Below, one piece after another: positions 20,345 to 30,047 of a stretch of 33,190 nucleotides of DNA (within the stretch, counting starts at the first letter, position 1; every line of letters starts with the position of its first letter). The notes below the pieces were generated by a model. The model saw only the letters and a list, made by a program, of their open reading frames with translations. It searched no databases and had not been told where the DNA came from. Location of the stretch: positions 1-33,190 of the forward strand of contig JAJIRX010000229.1 of the NCBI GenBank assembly GCA_023853785.1, given 5' to 3'. The position numbers and the translations under genes were made by a program. The stretch is from Psilocybe azurescens (taxonomy: Eukaryota; Basidiomycota; Agaricomycetes; Agaricales; Agrocybaceae).

Positions 20345-22560
20345 GAAAATACTTAATACGAAAGAGCTTTCAGCATGCTATAAAATTGCTTTGTATCCAG
20401 CATAGAGGCCTAAAAGTATACTAATAAGACGTGTAACAACTGGGTATCAAGTTGCCATCAAGATTCGAATTTATGGGTTGTAGGTTCATGGATTGTGTGT
20501 ATGTGAAAAACGTTTCACATATGCGTGTATGTGTGTGTTTTTTATTGTTATTTTATTTTTGTTCCTTCTATTTTTCTCCCTTATCTCTGTTTTCTTTGTT
20601 TTGGTTGCATTCCTTCCTAACGGCCACGTGTTTTTCCCTCGGGTCTTCAGACGACAGCCACATAGAGGAGTTTTGTACACTGTACCATCACTAGGCGAAA
20701 CTGTACTGCTGCAGACAGATACCAGTAGACCGATCGTGATGAATACGAGAATACACTTGATCATATGAGGACTTTGTCGTCGCAAGGGATACAACCTCCG
20801 CAGGTACTTGACGGTTGGAGGAGGTCATCTAGCGATTATCTATGAAGGTTGCGCAGTATAAGCAGGAAGATCGACGTACCCCGCTCCCCAGTGAACTGGG
20901 AAGGGAGAGGTCATTTAATCTGTGAACTTTGAAGCGAACCCAGGAAGATCGGCGTGACCCGGTCATCTCTCAACCACACTGCGTCGGAGTGTCCGCCGAG
21001 GTTTTGGAACCATGACAGATGCCGGCACTATATACAAGTCAGCCACAAAGTCGACCGGCGAGAGCACACAAAATACCAAGATAGCGGCCAGCATCCAAGG
21101 TAGATGGACTACGATATTGGTCATGTGTTGACTCAGCGTTTCATTTTGGGTGACTATATGCGTGTATGATTATCTTTGAAGGTGATTGAAGACAACGATT
21201 ACTTACTGCAATCATAACACCCATGGGTGATGGCAAGTTGTAGGCCCATCGTTGAAGAATGGTGTCGTCGTACAAAGACGAGCAATGTATGGACGGGCGT
21301 TGACTATGTCATGGATAATGGCAAGCTCTGGCGACAACGTTTAACGGTTTCGGCTCATCAAAGGGTAGATGGCCATCGATTAAATGTTTGAGTGACTATA
21401 TGCGCGATATACTTAGTATGAAAGAGGATGGATGAGATGACAACGGATGCTTACTACAATGATGCCACTGGGCGAGATCAAGCACTCCTAATAGACCGAC
21501 GACGGCGAGAAAAAGAAACGATGCTGGTAATGGTATGCGCCCTGGTGTACGAGTTGCAGAAAGGCAACACGATTCCAGAGAATATATCGCTCGAGAGTAA
21601 AACCCGTTCGCCTTTGAGTGAGGGCAGGGCAGCGGCGAGATGGTGGTGGTTTGGGAGAAAGAGGAGTCGCAGGAGGGAAAGGTTTATATACCTTTCGAAC
21701 ACAAGATGGTCATGTTTCTGCACAGTCTACGATCGATTTGTTTGACATGCGCTCGTCCAATCGGCGACTAGTCCAAGATACAATAATGCCGTGTGTGAGT
21801 CCATATGTTCTGAATTAAGACGAAAACATAGCAAAAAATTTCTGATACCGAGCTTTTGTTATCACTTCCCATCCAAGCTAAATGACAACGAAAAGATACG
21901 GCGAATTCGTAGACACATCAAGAAGCGTTGCGGACATCGAAATGTCGGTCGATAGGAAGGTGGAGCTTGTCCACAGGATGGTTTGAAATCAATTGACCTG
22001 GTTCAATCGGAGTCGAGCCTCAAGAAATTCGTACAAAGTCCACGTTGATGCCAGAGATGTGAGACGGAAAGACCGAATTCAGCGATTGTGGGCGCCTAAG
22101 AATTCTCACCACCGCATGCATGCGGCCATAGAAGGAGTGGGTCTAGTAAAGACAAAGAATGAAGGTACATATCGATGGGATCAGAATGAGTTCAGCCTCC
22201 AGCTCCACAACGATAGATGGTCCAAAAGAGTAGCAATAACAGCACGAATAAAATGAGAGTTGTCTGATGGCATTTGTCGGAAGAAAGCCACTTCGGACAA
22301 AACTTGGCATCCGAAGCTGACTCAGCAGGATGCTCACGTGCACTGCAAGTCTTAATATAGCCCCAGTCTGCAAAACATCTTGTTGCTCGTAAACAATTCG
22401 TACACGGTAATGATGTATGTACAGCTTTTGATTCCATTAACAGGATACATCTATTGGCTTCCTACCTCATCTGAGTTGTCAAGGCAAGTCATACTCATAA
22501 GAAGCTAGAGACCGAATAAAGGTCAACCAAAACGCCCCATCGACTAGGATCTACTCCAGC
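20345..22560. repeat. Spacer repeat, copy U3
   Basis: Same parts in the same order as the other spacers: the inverted repeat TATGTGAAA/TTTCACATA (about 20510-20531), the small minus-strand ORF, the conserved block (20650-21040), the palindromic TATA element (21677-21696) and the region upstream of F-box gene E. The last 200 or so bases before gene E are almost identical to the corresponding part of U2. Confidence 0.6.
20486..20764 (-). CDS. Small secreted-protein-like ORF, copy U3
   Basis: The ATG is at 20762-20764 on the minus strand. It starts MIKCILVFITIGLLVSVCSS and then TVSPSDGTVYKTPLCGCRLK, as in U1 and U2. The tail is Lys/Asn/Thr-rich and includes the A-rich tract and the inverted repeat, so the last part of the frame is probably not real protein. 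Preservation of the first 45 or so residues in three copies is the only support. Confidence 0.35.
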   Translation of the reverse strand: MIKCILVFITIGLLVSVCSSTVSPSDGTVYKTPLCGCRLKTRGKNTWPLGRNATKTKKTEIREKNRRNKNKITIKNTHIHAYVKRFSHTHNP

Positions 22561-22567
22561 TCGCAAT

Positions 22568-25011
22568 ATGCTCTATTGGTTTCGAGTATGTCCTTCATAG
22601 TCCTAATCTTTACTAGCTCATTTCACCAAAAACAGCGATCCTTCCAGACAAAATTCAAACGCCTAAAGCAAGCAGTTCGTCTCACAAAGTGGCGCGCGCA
22701 GCACAGCGCATTACGCTCCAAATCAAAGTTCGCCAGGACATCACAGCGTATTCACACCACGTCCAAGAGCACAATATGCTCTGCCGAAGCCGTGATCATT
22801 CCTTCCCCTGCCTGGCGTTTCGCAAACACAACTAGCTGACCCACCTTGCCCCCACCTCCTTCTCTGCAACCAAGTGCCCACAGATGCAGAAGCCGAACTC
22901 ATCCTTGATGCAATCGCACAAGCACAAGAGGAAGAGGCGCGCTTGATCGCCACTTTTTCGCAAAGACAGAATGCCGAGTCGCAGTCGAAGGATGATCATG
23001 ACCATGGTAGTCGGACGAGCCGTGCGTGGAGACTAGTAACGACGCACAAGATAGATCAAACAAACATCTTCATTCATCAACACCAAGGGATCCTATCAAC
23101 TATCCGCCGGCTGCCCGCCGAGATTCTGCAAGAGATATTTCTACACGTTGCTCACTTCCACTTAAATCACCACGATCTGCGACGGCGACTTAAATCAACT
23201 GAACACCCGTCATGGGCGCTCTCCCAAGCCTGCGGCACCTGGCGTACAATTGCTTTGAACATGCCATCCTTATGGAACTACCTCCCCACCATCCAGCTAA
23301 AGCCATCCTGCACGACCACGAAACTGCAGCTGGAGTACCTCCGTGAGCTGCTTCGGCGTTCCACCGGAACACTCCTCCATCTATGTATTGACGCGACACA
23401 CTTCTACCCAGGCCAAGCAGACAAACGCTACCACCACCCCACCATCGACCTCCTCTGCCAACACGCCGAGCGATGGGAGACAGCCGCGATCAAACTGGGC
23501 GTGTGCGTCCCCGGAGGGCTGCGAAGCAGCAATGGCCGACTCACTGCGCTCAAGTCCTTGACCCTCTCAACATCGAGACATTCATGGTTTTTCCCAGACC
23601 GCATCGACTTCTTCGAAGACGCACCCCAGCTTACATCTGTTCATATCGATATCCCCTCCTCAAGCAAGATTCCTTTACCTTTTGCACAGCTCAAACACTA
23701 CACGGAAAGATTCGACTACGAGGAATTTCAGATGACTCGCGCCATGCGCTCCCCGGTACTAGAAACACTAACTATGATCGTACTCACCAATGAACTCGTC
23801 TTCCCAACGCTTACCTTGCCCTGCCTCGTCCAGTTGCATGTGGAGATTCCATACGAGCGCTATCTCAATGACGCAGACGTAGGCTGCTTCGACTATCTCA
23901 CGTTGCCCTCGATCCAAAACATCCGAATCATCTCCCGCAAAGAAAATATGGCGCCCACGCTCCAGCGCATGCTCAAAACTCGTCTCCCTGCCTCGCTCTG
24001 AAGACATTGGCTATCCGCTTCAAGTTTATCGAGCCCGGCCAGCTGACGGACTTGCTCGAGCTGACACCGGCGTTGATCCACTTAAGCGCTACGCTTCCGT
24101 TGGGATCTGATATCGATATTCACAATCTCGCCGGAGCCAGCCTAAGTGAGCATGCACACCAGCCTCTTGTACCCTTATTAGAGACGTGCGAGTTTAACAA
24201 TGTCGACGACCTCACCGTGAATGTATCGACAGCCCTGAACAAGCTCGCCTCATCTCGCTGCGAGCCGCCGCCCGACAACATTTCTAACCCAAATTCCAAC
24301 CCACTCCTCTCAAACGAAACCCACCGCCTCAGAAGTCTCTCTATTTCCTTCTCTGAGCATGTGAGCCCCTGGTTACAAACGCAGCACAGACGTTTTGAAG
24401 ATTGGTTCCTCGCCACCACCTCCTTCGATCTCGAGATCCTGCGAGACGCGCTCGTTGCTCGTCTGCCTGATTTGTTGGATTATAGGTACCATGAGCAAAG
24501 TGGGATTCGATGCCTGACCGAGCACGATGAAGTCGGAAGAATTCTAGCCAAGATTGATGCTGTTAGAGTGGATCATGCGAGAGACATCTATGTGCGTTTT
24601 CAATTCATGTTCCTCTCATGGAAACACGGTGTTCTAACAGGTGCCATAACATCACATAACGCAGGTCTCAGGTGTGCACTACGCACTGAAGAGTATCGCC
24701 AAGTGCCAATGTCCAGGAACCGAAAACGGGGCACTCGCAAGGAAAATTCTAGATAAATGGGCGCCTATAACAGACGACCCCGACGCTCTGAAACACCGCC
24801 ATTGGGCGAGGCAAGGGGATCGTTCTTTGGTTTACATCCCAAACGACAGCAGTGAAAAATCATGTATGTATGACTCTTTATTTGGAGATTGACGGCTGAC
24901 TAGGTCGTGGTTCTGGTGCTGGTTGCAGATCTGCGAACGGAATCTCCTATTGACATCGTTTTGGGGGTGAGGGATGAACGTCCGCCGATGTTCTCATTCG
25001 AGAGCGTTTAG
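22568..25011 (+). CDS. F-box protein E (full length, two single-base frame breaks)
   Basis: Exons: 22568-22585 (MLYWFR), 22636-24591, 24665-24851 and 24929-25011 (TAG 25009-25011). The order matches D: basic N-terminus, LPDPP-type linker, helical TDAEAELILDAIAQAQEEEA, F-box IRRLPAEILQEIFLHVAHFH, WALSQACGTWRTIALNMPSL, IDLLCQHAERWETAAIKL, Leu-rich half, then VSGVHYALKSIAKCQCPGT and HRHWARQGDRSLVYIPND. The frame breaks are an extra C at 22805-22808 and one missing base at 23975-23978 (CTCAAAACTC; D has CTCAAGAACTC). Exons 3 and 4 are clean. The stretch from about 23370 to 23960 differs clearly from D and is closer to C. Probably functional, about 740 residues; SCF substrate receptor by family, target unknown. 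Confidence 0.75.
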
Positions 25012-25069
25012 ATTTTGAAACTTGTCGGACTACTTGCTTCAATTATTGCTGTCGTATATTTCGTTCAAT

Positions 25070-25330
25070 TGCAATTATACCCTTGTGTCCTGCTGGGAAC
25101 TCTTAACTTCGTTTGATACAACACACATAATTACATACACTCCATAGTTTCACGACCTGTGTACTTCACGACCAAGAGCGCGGCAAGACGCACTGCAAAA
25201 ACCTGCAATTACTCCGTCCCCTCCTTGTCCGGCGTTTGGAAGACACAACTCGGACTACCTGAGCACCAAAACCCATAGACTAGGTGATCTACTACGACCC
25301 TACATATATACCAGTTGCACTAGGCGCTCA
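25070..25330 (+). pseudogene. 5' relic of F-box copy e'
   Basis: Homologous to the 5' parts of c' and d' (ACGACCAAGAGCGCGGC..., CCCTCCTTGTCCGGCG) and ends in the same place (ATATACCAGTTGCACTA). No 3' part follows; unique sequence begins. It marks the right end of the F-box array. Confidence 0.5.
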
Positions 25331-25863
25331 AGAACTACTTGCGCATGGGTGTGAGACGCAGGATCATCACGATTGTAGGGTACGCTACAGTAGAGTGCGT
25401 CGATCCTTACCCGGAGATCCACTCAAGGACCTCATGGGCAAAATAGTTCTGGGCACTGGGCACCCGCCCCCGTCATACTGATGGAGGTCATGTTCGAGGT
25501 TCAAGTTGGATGTTGATTAAGATTCAGAATTTCAGATTATAATAAATAGTATCTTTAGTGATATATGTATTTGATTCCACCTGATCTGTTTACTAGAAGC
25601 TCATTGAAGACTATGTACTGAGGACTAAGCATGCCCAATGAGATTCCTCTGATTCATTGTTCGAGCAACACTTCGGGCGTCAAGGTCAAGGACACCACTG
25701 AGAAGTACTAAGTATACGTCACGAACTATTCTTGAAGCATCCCCGCAGATAGTCAACGTGTCTTAAAGCCGCCGAAGGTCCAGAATTGGCTTTGGCCTCC
25801 TTTCCTTCTGGATCCCTCTACTTCTCATACTAACTGACCGCATACCAACTCAACTCACCTACA
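25331..25863. other. Intergenic region upstream of the copper transporter
   Basis: Unique DNA without a gene. It should contain the promoter of the CTR gene. I found no clear TATA box or known copper-response motif. A pyrimidine-rich stretch (about 25795-25830) lies just before the ATG. Confidence 0.4.
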
Positions 25864-26879
25864 ATGGATCACGGCGGACACGAAGGGCACGACATGCCCA
25901 TGGCTCGCTGCAAGATGAACATGCTCTGGTAAGCACACACATCTCCATCTCCCTCCCATCGTCAATCACCACCTCACCTCATTTGCACCCCAACCCCTCC
26001 ATTTGAACACCATTTTATTGAACAACGAACAACAACAGGAACACAGACATCATCGATACCTGCATCGTCTTCCGCAGCTGGCACATCCGGTCCTCCGAAG
26101 CCTTCCTGCTGTCGTGCCTCGCGATCGTCGCGCTCGGCGTGCTGTACGAGTACCTGCGCAACTTCCAGCGCACGCTCGACCGCCACATCGCGCTCTCGCT
26201 CGCAGGGGAGTCGTCCTCTTCTTCTGCGCAGAAGGCGAAGGGCAGGGATAGGAGCAATAGCAGGGACCGACGGGCGGGGAGCGGGAGCGGGACTGGGAGT
26301 GGTAATGGTGGATTGGGGCTGGGACGCGAACTGGAAGGTAATGTCGACTCGGATCCCGAGGGAGAGGAGGCGGGGCTGCTGACCGGTCGACGGGCACTGA
26401 AATCGTCTCTTACAGGGTGAGTCGAGTCGTTTCTTTATCCGGAAACCATATGCCTATCTATGCGCATGGAACAGGACCCCAGTACCAACTGTATCCCGCG
26501 TTCTCCGCGCAGTCGTGTATGGCGCGACGGTGTTCCTCAGCTTCTTCCTCATGCTCGTCTTCATGACGTACAACGTGCGTCATTCATTAATATTGTCTAT
26601 CCATGCTCTGCGCAGTATCACTGACCGCCTGTCTACCTACTCTCTCTTTCAATCCCCATACTCTATGCCGTCGCCGTAACCCACATCCTCCGCCCCCGCT
26701 CTTCGCCTTTTGCACACTCATCTAACCTAACCTAACCAACCAAACCACACCAACAGGCCTACCTAATCGCAGCAACCGTCGTCGGCGCGGCTCTCGGCCA
26801 CTACATCTTCGGCGGAACCCTCAACGTCGACGCCATCCTTGCAGACTCGACCGGCGGCAAGGGCATGGCCTGCCATTAA
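25864..26879 (+). CDS. CTR-family copper transporter
   Basis: CTR proteins are trimeric channels that pass Cu(I) across the plasma membrane or out of the vacuole. Four exons (25864-25928, 26039-26416, 26475-26574, 26757-26879) give 221 residues without any frame break. The N-terminus is Met/His-rich (MDHGGHEGHDMPMARCKMNM), as expected for metal capture. TM1 is about residues 40-58 (AFLLSCLAIVALGVLYEYL). The cytosolic loop of about 70 residues is rich in Ser, Gly and charged residues. TM2 contains the MxxxM selectivity motif (MLVFM, then TYN). TM3 contains the packing motif GxxxG (VGAALGHYIFG). The protein ends in MACH, a Cys-His tail like those that pass copper on in this family. Whether it is the plasma membrane (Ctr1-like) or vacuolar (Ctr2-like) type cannot be decided; the short N-terminus slightly favours the latter. 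Confidence 0.93.
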
Positions 26880-27408
26880 TCGATAACCACTGACTCGGAG
26901 CGCTTCATCTGGACCGTCGACCGTCTGGACTACGCAAATCAGAGGCGCTGGCTGCATGCTGCTGTTGGCTATCGTTATCGTCGTCGTTGTTGCTGGGTGA
27001 TGGGTCGTTGTCAGTTGGATCAAATCGCTGCCACGTTAAACCGCATATATCTCTGAATTTACTACTTGCTTATTTACCCACTTACTTACCGCTGTCATAG
27101 TTCCAGTTCATGTACTTATTCCATCTACCTACCTGATAAATTTTGAGCGGCAGATCGCTGAAAAAGAAAAACCACTATTCACTCATTCATTCATTCAAAA
27201 TCAGAAAAAAGCAACCTATCATTTTATCTCATCTCATCCCCACTCCATCGCATGCTCAACTCAAAAACAAAGAAAAAAAAGCAGGGTAGGTACTAGTAGA
27301 AATACACAACATCTTGCATCCTGAGGCGGAAGGGGAAAGGTAAGTACGCTTGGGATATTTAAAAAAACCGCTTTCTTCTTCCTTCCATGCACCACAAAAA
27401 AAACCAAA
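26880..27408. other. Convergent intergenic region
   Basis: This lies between the tail-to-tail CTR (plus) and proteasome (minus) genes and holds their 3' UTRs. It contains a short (CATT)n repeat near 27182-27198 and A-rich runs near 27260-27285. No gene seen. Confidence 0.5.
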
Positions 27409-28856
27409 TCACGCAGACGCAGCGGGCTTCATCTCCGCATCGTCCTCGTCCTTCTTCGTCAGGCCCTCCGAGAGCAAGAGCGCGTCGATCTCCGACGGGC
27501 GGTAGATCTTCGCCCGGGGCTGTTTCGTGGTCGGGTCCAGTGTCAGGACTGCGAATTCCACTGTTTTGGAGGTGGTAAGTACAGGCATACAAAACCAAAA
27601 CCAAAACCCCCAAAAAACCCGAAAAACTCACATTTCTCGCTCCCCAACGTCGTACTGTCCATCGTCTTGCTCATCGTCCTCAGCACCAAGCCCACCGCGT
27701 CCTTCACGCTGATATCATCTTTATACTCCTGCTTGAGCAGGCTCTGCGCGGTGCCGTTGTTCGCGCCGATGCAGGTCGCCTTCCAGCCGGAGTAGTTGCC
27801 CGAGGGGTCCGAGTGGTACAGCTGGAAGTGGTAGTGCGGGTCGTAGCCCGCGTAGAGGATGGAGACGCCGAAGGGGCGGAGGCCTGTGCGAGCGAGAGGG
27901 AATACGAAGGAGGGGTGTGTGGTTAGATAGACGTTGATATGCGGACACGGGATACAGAACCCATGGATACGACGTACCTCCGTACTGCGTGTACCCCTGC
28001 TTCATGTCGCAGAGCCGCTGCGCGAGGAGCTCGACGGGGATGTCCTCGTTGTAGTTCAGCAGGTGCTGCTGCGCGGCCGAGCGCGCATAGTTCACGAGCG
28101 AGTTCGCGTCGGCGGTGAGGCCGGCGACGCCCCGATGACGTTCCTGGTGGATTGGATTAGTGTTAGTTAAAGGGAGATGAAGAGGAAGAGGAGCCGGAGG
28201 AAGAGGTGGAGTGGAAAAAGAAAGGATAACGAGCAAGCACAAGAAAAGAAGTGAAGCAAAGCAAAGTCAAGTACAAGTACAAGTAACGAAATCAAAAAGC
28301 CATCACAAAGACATCAAGAAGAAAGAACGAAACAAAACACAAAAGTCACTTACGAATTAAGCAAATAGATCTTCTCCCCGCTCCCGCCATACCCGCCGTC
28401 TTTCGCACTGGACAGATCGAGGAGCTTGCCGGTGACTTTCTTCTCCGCCGCCAGGACAACGCCGTCTTTCGCAAGGACACCGAGCACGGTGCCCGCGTGT
28501 GAGATGGCTTCCATCGCATATTCGACTGTGATAGCAATTGGGATGGGCATTGGGATGAGCCTTCTTGGGATCAGAGAATCAATAATGCACAATCGTCTAC
28601 TGACTTTGGTAAAGACGGCCTACAACGATTTATTAGTTTCTTGGGTTCAGCGTATAGTACAGAATCATGGAGACTCACCCTCAGGAGAAAAGATGGTTGT
28701 GCGACCTAGATCGTCGTTTCTTTTAGCAGCCTTTTCCGCAATGCACTGGTATCGGATGGTGCTCACTGTCATAACGTCTGGCCTGGTTTGATTATCAGTA
28801 TGTGTATGCGCATGTGTATATGTAGAAAGTATAATAAGTAGAGATCTGCGTACCAT
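27409..28856 (-). CDS. PRE9: 20S proteasome alpha subunit, PSMA4/Pre9 (alpha3) type
   Basis: Structural, non-catalytic ring subunit of the 20S proteasome. The alpha-subunit signature reads [25 protein letters not shown], then [91 protein letters not shown] and [19 protein letters not shown], with an acidic/Lys tail ([10 protein letters not shown]). The best match is alpha3 (Pre9/PSMA4) and the length of about 260 residues fits. There are at least five introns; the stop is at 27409-27411. One base is missing in the CCCC run at 28130-28133 ([11 protein letters not shown]). The start is uncertain: an ATG at 28854-28856 followed at once by a GTACGC donor, or an ATG at 28770-28772. One missing base near 28710 would restore the family start M.RRY..RTTIF. 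As proteasome genes are essential, the breaks point to sequence errors. Confidence 0.92.
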
Positions 28857-29068
28857 TGTGAAGATATAAGAAAAGGATGAGGATGAGGGTGAAAGAGGTA
28901 TGTAAGTAGTCCACTGACGCGTCCCTCAACGGTTCCTCGACGCACACGCGTCGCATTTCGGCAATTCCCGCAATATATACAGTGTCGAGTGCACCTCTAA
29001 AAATAAAATTCCTCCAATTTACATACATACTCATAAACTACATCCATCCTCTATCAGTAATACCAATC

Positions 29069-30032
29069 CTAATTCAATGCATCGAGCTCCCTGACATACT
29101 CCCTAAACCCCTCCCCAGCAACCTTCCCCAAGCCCTCCAACGCACGCCTCACCTGCTCCTCCGTGCTGACCTCCAACGGTACAACCACGACGCCCTCCTC
29201 GCCCGTCGGGTCCTCCAGCGTGCGCAACTGCGAGTCCAGCATCGTCGCCTTCATAAAATGGCCCGGCCGCTTCTCCATCCTGTCCAGGAGCACCGCGCGC
29301 GCGCCGTTGATGAAGACAAAGTACGTCGGGAGGTGCGCGGGGGTGTGCGGGGGCCAGGTGTGCGGGGATGGTATTAGGGTGAGGGGCTTGAGCTTCGGTG
29401 CTCTCTCGTGAGCCCGCACCGGCACCGGCAGTGGGACCAGCAGCGGGATGAGGCAGAGGCAGAGGAGCCGTAGACGAGGCCGGCTTCAGCTTCCCCCCTG
29501 AGTATATCGCGATAATACGCTTTCAGCGCCGAGCAGCTAATAACCACCCCACAGCACTTTCTTCTCCCCTTCCCTTCCCCTTCCCCTCCTTTCCCTCCAC
29601 CTCCGCCTGCAGCTCCACCACCTTCCCCTCCGCCGTCGCCCTGACCAGCTCCAGCCACGGCTCGCGGTCCGCATCGTCCAGCGGGATCCCCGCGGCCATC
29701 TTCGCGACGTTCGCGCGCGGGTGCAGGTCGTCGCCCTCCACGTATGGCATGCGCAGCGCCTGGGCGAGCGCGCTACCGAGTGTCGATTTGCCGGTGCCTG
29801 ATACGCCCTGCGAGCAGGCGGGTGCGGTGCGGTGATGGGGTGAGAGATGGAGATGGTTTGCAGAATGAGAATGAGAATATGGATGAGAATATGGATGGGA
29901 TGAGATAGTACGCACCATGACGACTATGAACACTGGTCTTTCTGTGTGCTCATCCCTATCCCCATCCATATCCCTATCTATCCCAGAGCCGGAGTCGGAG
30001 AGGGCACACGACGTCAAATCCTCCTGTGCCAT
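29069..30032 (-). CDS. Gluconokinase (frame broken in G/C runs)
   Basis: Phosphorylates gluconate to 6-phosphogluconate with ATP, feeding the pentose phosphate pathway; cytosolic. Exon 1 (from the ATG at 30030-30032; an in-frame ATG also exists at 30045-30047) encodes an acidic, Asp/Ser-rich N-terminus ending PVFIVVM. An intron falls exactly before the P-loop GVSGTGKST. Then come the family signatures EGDDLHPRANVAKMAAGIPL and DDADREPWLE, ISCSALKAYYRDILRG, TYFVFINGARAVLLDRMEKR, GHFMKATMLDSQLRTLEDPT and GEEGVVVVPLE. The stop is at 29069-29071. Three frame changes are needed: in the C-rich run near 29565-29590, one extra base in the C6 run before the RDILRG codons (about 29499), and one in the C-rich stretch or G5 runs near 29339-29353. 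There is a Pro/Ala/Gly-rich insert of about 45 residues before TYFVF, longer than usual. The intron has an ATGGATGAGAAT-type tandem repeat. Confidence 0.88.
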
Positions 30033-30047
30033 ATCCGCAATAAACAC

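Larger units (their letters stand above)
20070..25330. repeat. Tandem unit U3 (spacer + F-box E + relic e')
   Basis: Third copy of the composite unit, about 5.3 kb. Its spacer and the 5' and 3' ends of its F-box gene are closest to U2. The array ends with it, about 0.5 kb before the copper transporter gene. Confidence 0.75.

Noticed and set aside
26721..26745. CTAACCTAACCTAACC as an interstitial telomere repeat
   Set aside because: It lacks the CCCTAA unit expected for fungal telomeres and sits at the end of a CTR intron, where CTAAC words serve as branch points.
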